From NCBI GenBank assembly GCA_017455385.1, contig JAFTBD010000140.1:1-6068 (forward strand): DNA of 6,068 bases. Reading direction: 5' to 3'. The DNA is from Clostridia bacterium. GTDB lineage: Bacteria > Bacillota > Clostridia > Christensenellales > CAG-1252. The notes beneath the pieces are model-generated. The model was not told the DNA's origin. It did no database searches and saw only the letters and a list, made by a program, of their open reading frames with translations. A program made the position numbers and the translations under genes. Numbering within the stretch: position 1 is the stretch's first letter; every line of letters begins with the position of its first letter. Positions 5,350 to 6,068 of this stretch are shown one piece after another.

Positions 5350-6062
5350 ACGTCTATAAGATCAATACGGCGGATGAACTCATCAAAGGGAATCCCTACG
5401 TCGGCAGAGGCATCGTCATCGGCAAGAGCGCGGACGGCACCAAGGCGTGCCTCGCGTACTTCATCATGGGGCGCAGCGCGAATAGCAGGAATAGGATCTT
5501 CACAGAGAAGGGCGGGGAGGTATTCACCGAGCCTTTCGACCTCTCGAAGGTGGAAGACCCGAGCCTCATCATTTATCGCGCTGTCCGTAATTACGGGAAA
5601 GACGTCATCGTCACGAACGGCGACCAGACCGACACCATCTATGACGGTCTCGCGGCGGGGAAGAGCTTCTCCGAGGCACTGACCACTCGTGCATTTGAGC
5701 CCGACCGCCCGAATTTTACCCCGCGTATCAGCGGCATCCTGCATCTCGACGGGGATTTCACCTACGAGATGAGCATATTGAAGAGCGCGGACGCGGATGG
5801 TAGTGTCTGCAATCGCTATACCTTTACCTATGCGGCGCTCGCGGGACTCGGTCATTTTCTCCATACCTACATCACGGACGGCACTCCCATCCCGACATTC
5901 ACGGGGGAGCCGGAAAGGATCGAAATTCCAGATTCCATCGACGATCTCGCGAATAAATTATGGGACGCGCTGGACGAAAACAACAAGATCTCCCTGTACG
6001 TCCGTTACATCGATCTCAAGGATGGCACAGTGGAGAACAGAATGATCAATAAGAACGCGTAA
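5346..6062 (+). CDS. purO: IMP cyclohydrolase, PurO family
   Basis: Predicted to dehydrate and cyclise FAICAR to IMP, the last step of purine synthesis. The product has 238 residues and bears no resemblance to the MGS-like cyclohydrolase domain of PurH. From memory of the PurO family (first described in methanogenic archaea), supporting features are NPYVGRGIVIGK (16-27), AYFIMGRSANSRNRIF (37-52) containing the RSxxSRNR block, NGDQTDTIYDGL (91-102), ALTTRAFEPDRPNFTPRISG (111-130), and the segment from LAGLGHFLHTY (165-175) to GEPERIEIP (187-195). It overlaps purN by ATGA and lies in an otherwise complete run of purine genes, which strongly supports the role. It has no predicted signal peptide or membrane segment. 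PurO lacks AICAR formyltransferase activity, so a separate enzyme is needed. Confidence in the family is good; the symbol is given by family rather than proven orthology. Confidence 0.85.
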   Translation: MNVYKINTADELIKGNPYVGRGIVIGKSADGTKACLAYFIMGRSANSRNRIFTEKGGEVFTEPFDLSKVEDPSLIIYRAVRNYGKDVIVTNGDQTDTIYDGLAAGKSFSEALTTRAFEPDRPNFTPRISGILHLDGDFTYEMSILKSADADGSVCNRYTFTYAALAGLGHFLHTYITDGTPIPTFTGEPERIEIPDSIDDLANKLWDALDENNKISLYVRYIDLKDGTVENRMINKNA

Positions 6063-6066
6063 GGAG
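6061..6066 (+). promoter_or_regulatory. Ribosome binding site of a gene beginning beyond the window
   Basis: AAGGAG overlaps the stop codon of the PurO-family gene (6060-6062), a position like that of the purF site. A start codon would be expected about 5-9 nt later, just outside the window. It shows that the operon continues. An AICAR formyltransferase or purD is the most likely next gene, by inference from the missing steps. Confidence 0.65.
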
Positions 6067-6068
6067 AC

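Overview
The window is one co-directional stretch of nucleotide-biosynthesis genes on the + strand, probably from a moderately GC-rich anaerobic member of the Bacillota (Clostridia-like). The reasons are the gene order purE-purC-purF-purM-purN, strong AAGGAG-type ribosome binding sites, very tight gene spacing, and a PurF that keeps the iron-sulfur cysteines of the Bacillus type. The lineage is an inference from gene order and protein style; no rRNA or other marker is present.

Region 1 (2-745) is the 3' part of pyrB, aspartate carbamoyltransferase. Its catalytic chain runs straight into a zinc-binding Cys4 module that matches the C-terminal half of the regulatory subunit PyrI. There is no allosteric nucleotide-binding domain between them.

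Region 2 (746-992) is the only sizeable intergenic gap. It holds an imperfect inverted repeat (823-859), a good sigma70-type promoter with an extended -10 (866-895), and an untranslated leader of about 90 nt. A strong hairpin in that leader ends just before the purE ribosome binding site. I recognise no known purine-responsive riboswitch in it.

Region 3 (993-6062) is a purine operon: purE (class I), purC (divergent SAICAR synthase), purF, purM, purN and a PurO-family IMP cyclohydrolase. The last two genes overlap by ATGA, and a ribosome binding site at the right edge (6061-6066) shows that at least one more gene follows. PurF makes phosphoribosylamine, PurN formylates GAR, PurM closes the imidazole ring, PurE makes CAIR, PurC makes SAICAR, and the PurO-type enzyme closes the second ring to IMP. 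Not seen here: purD, purL/Q/S, purK, purB and an AICAR formyltransferase.

Three points stand out. PurF has a well-kept PRPP-transferase domain and iron-sulfur cysteines but has lost every glutaminase residue I could align, including the N-terminal cysteine, and an in-frame stop rules out a missed propeptide. PyrB carries a built-in PyrI-like zinc module. The last step of IMP synthesis is assigned to a PurO-type enzyme, known mainly from archaea, rather than to PurH. I see no phage, insertion sequence, CRISPR, tRNA or rRNA.
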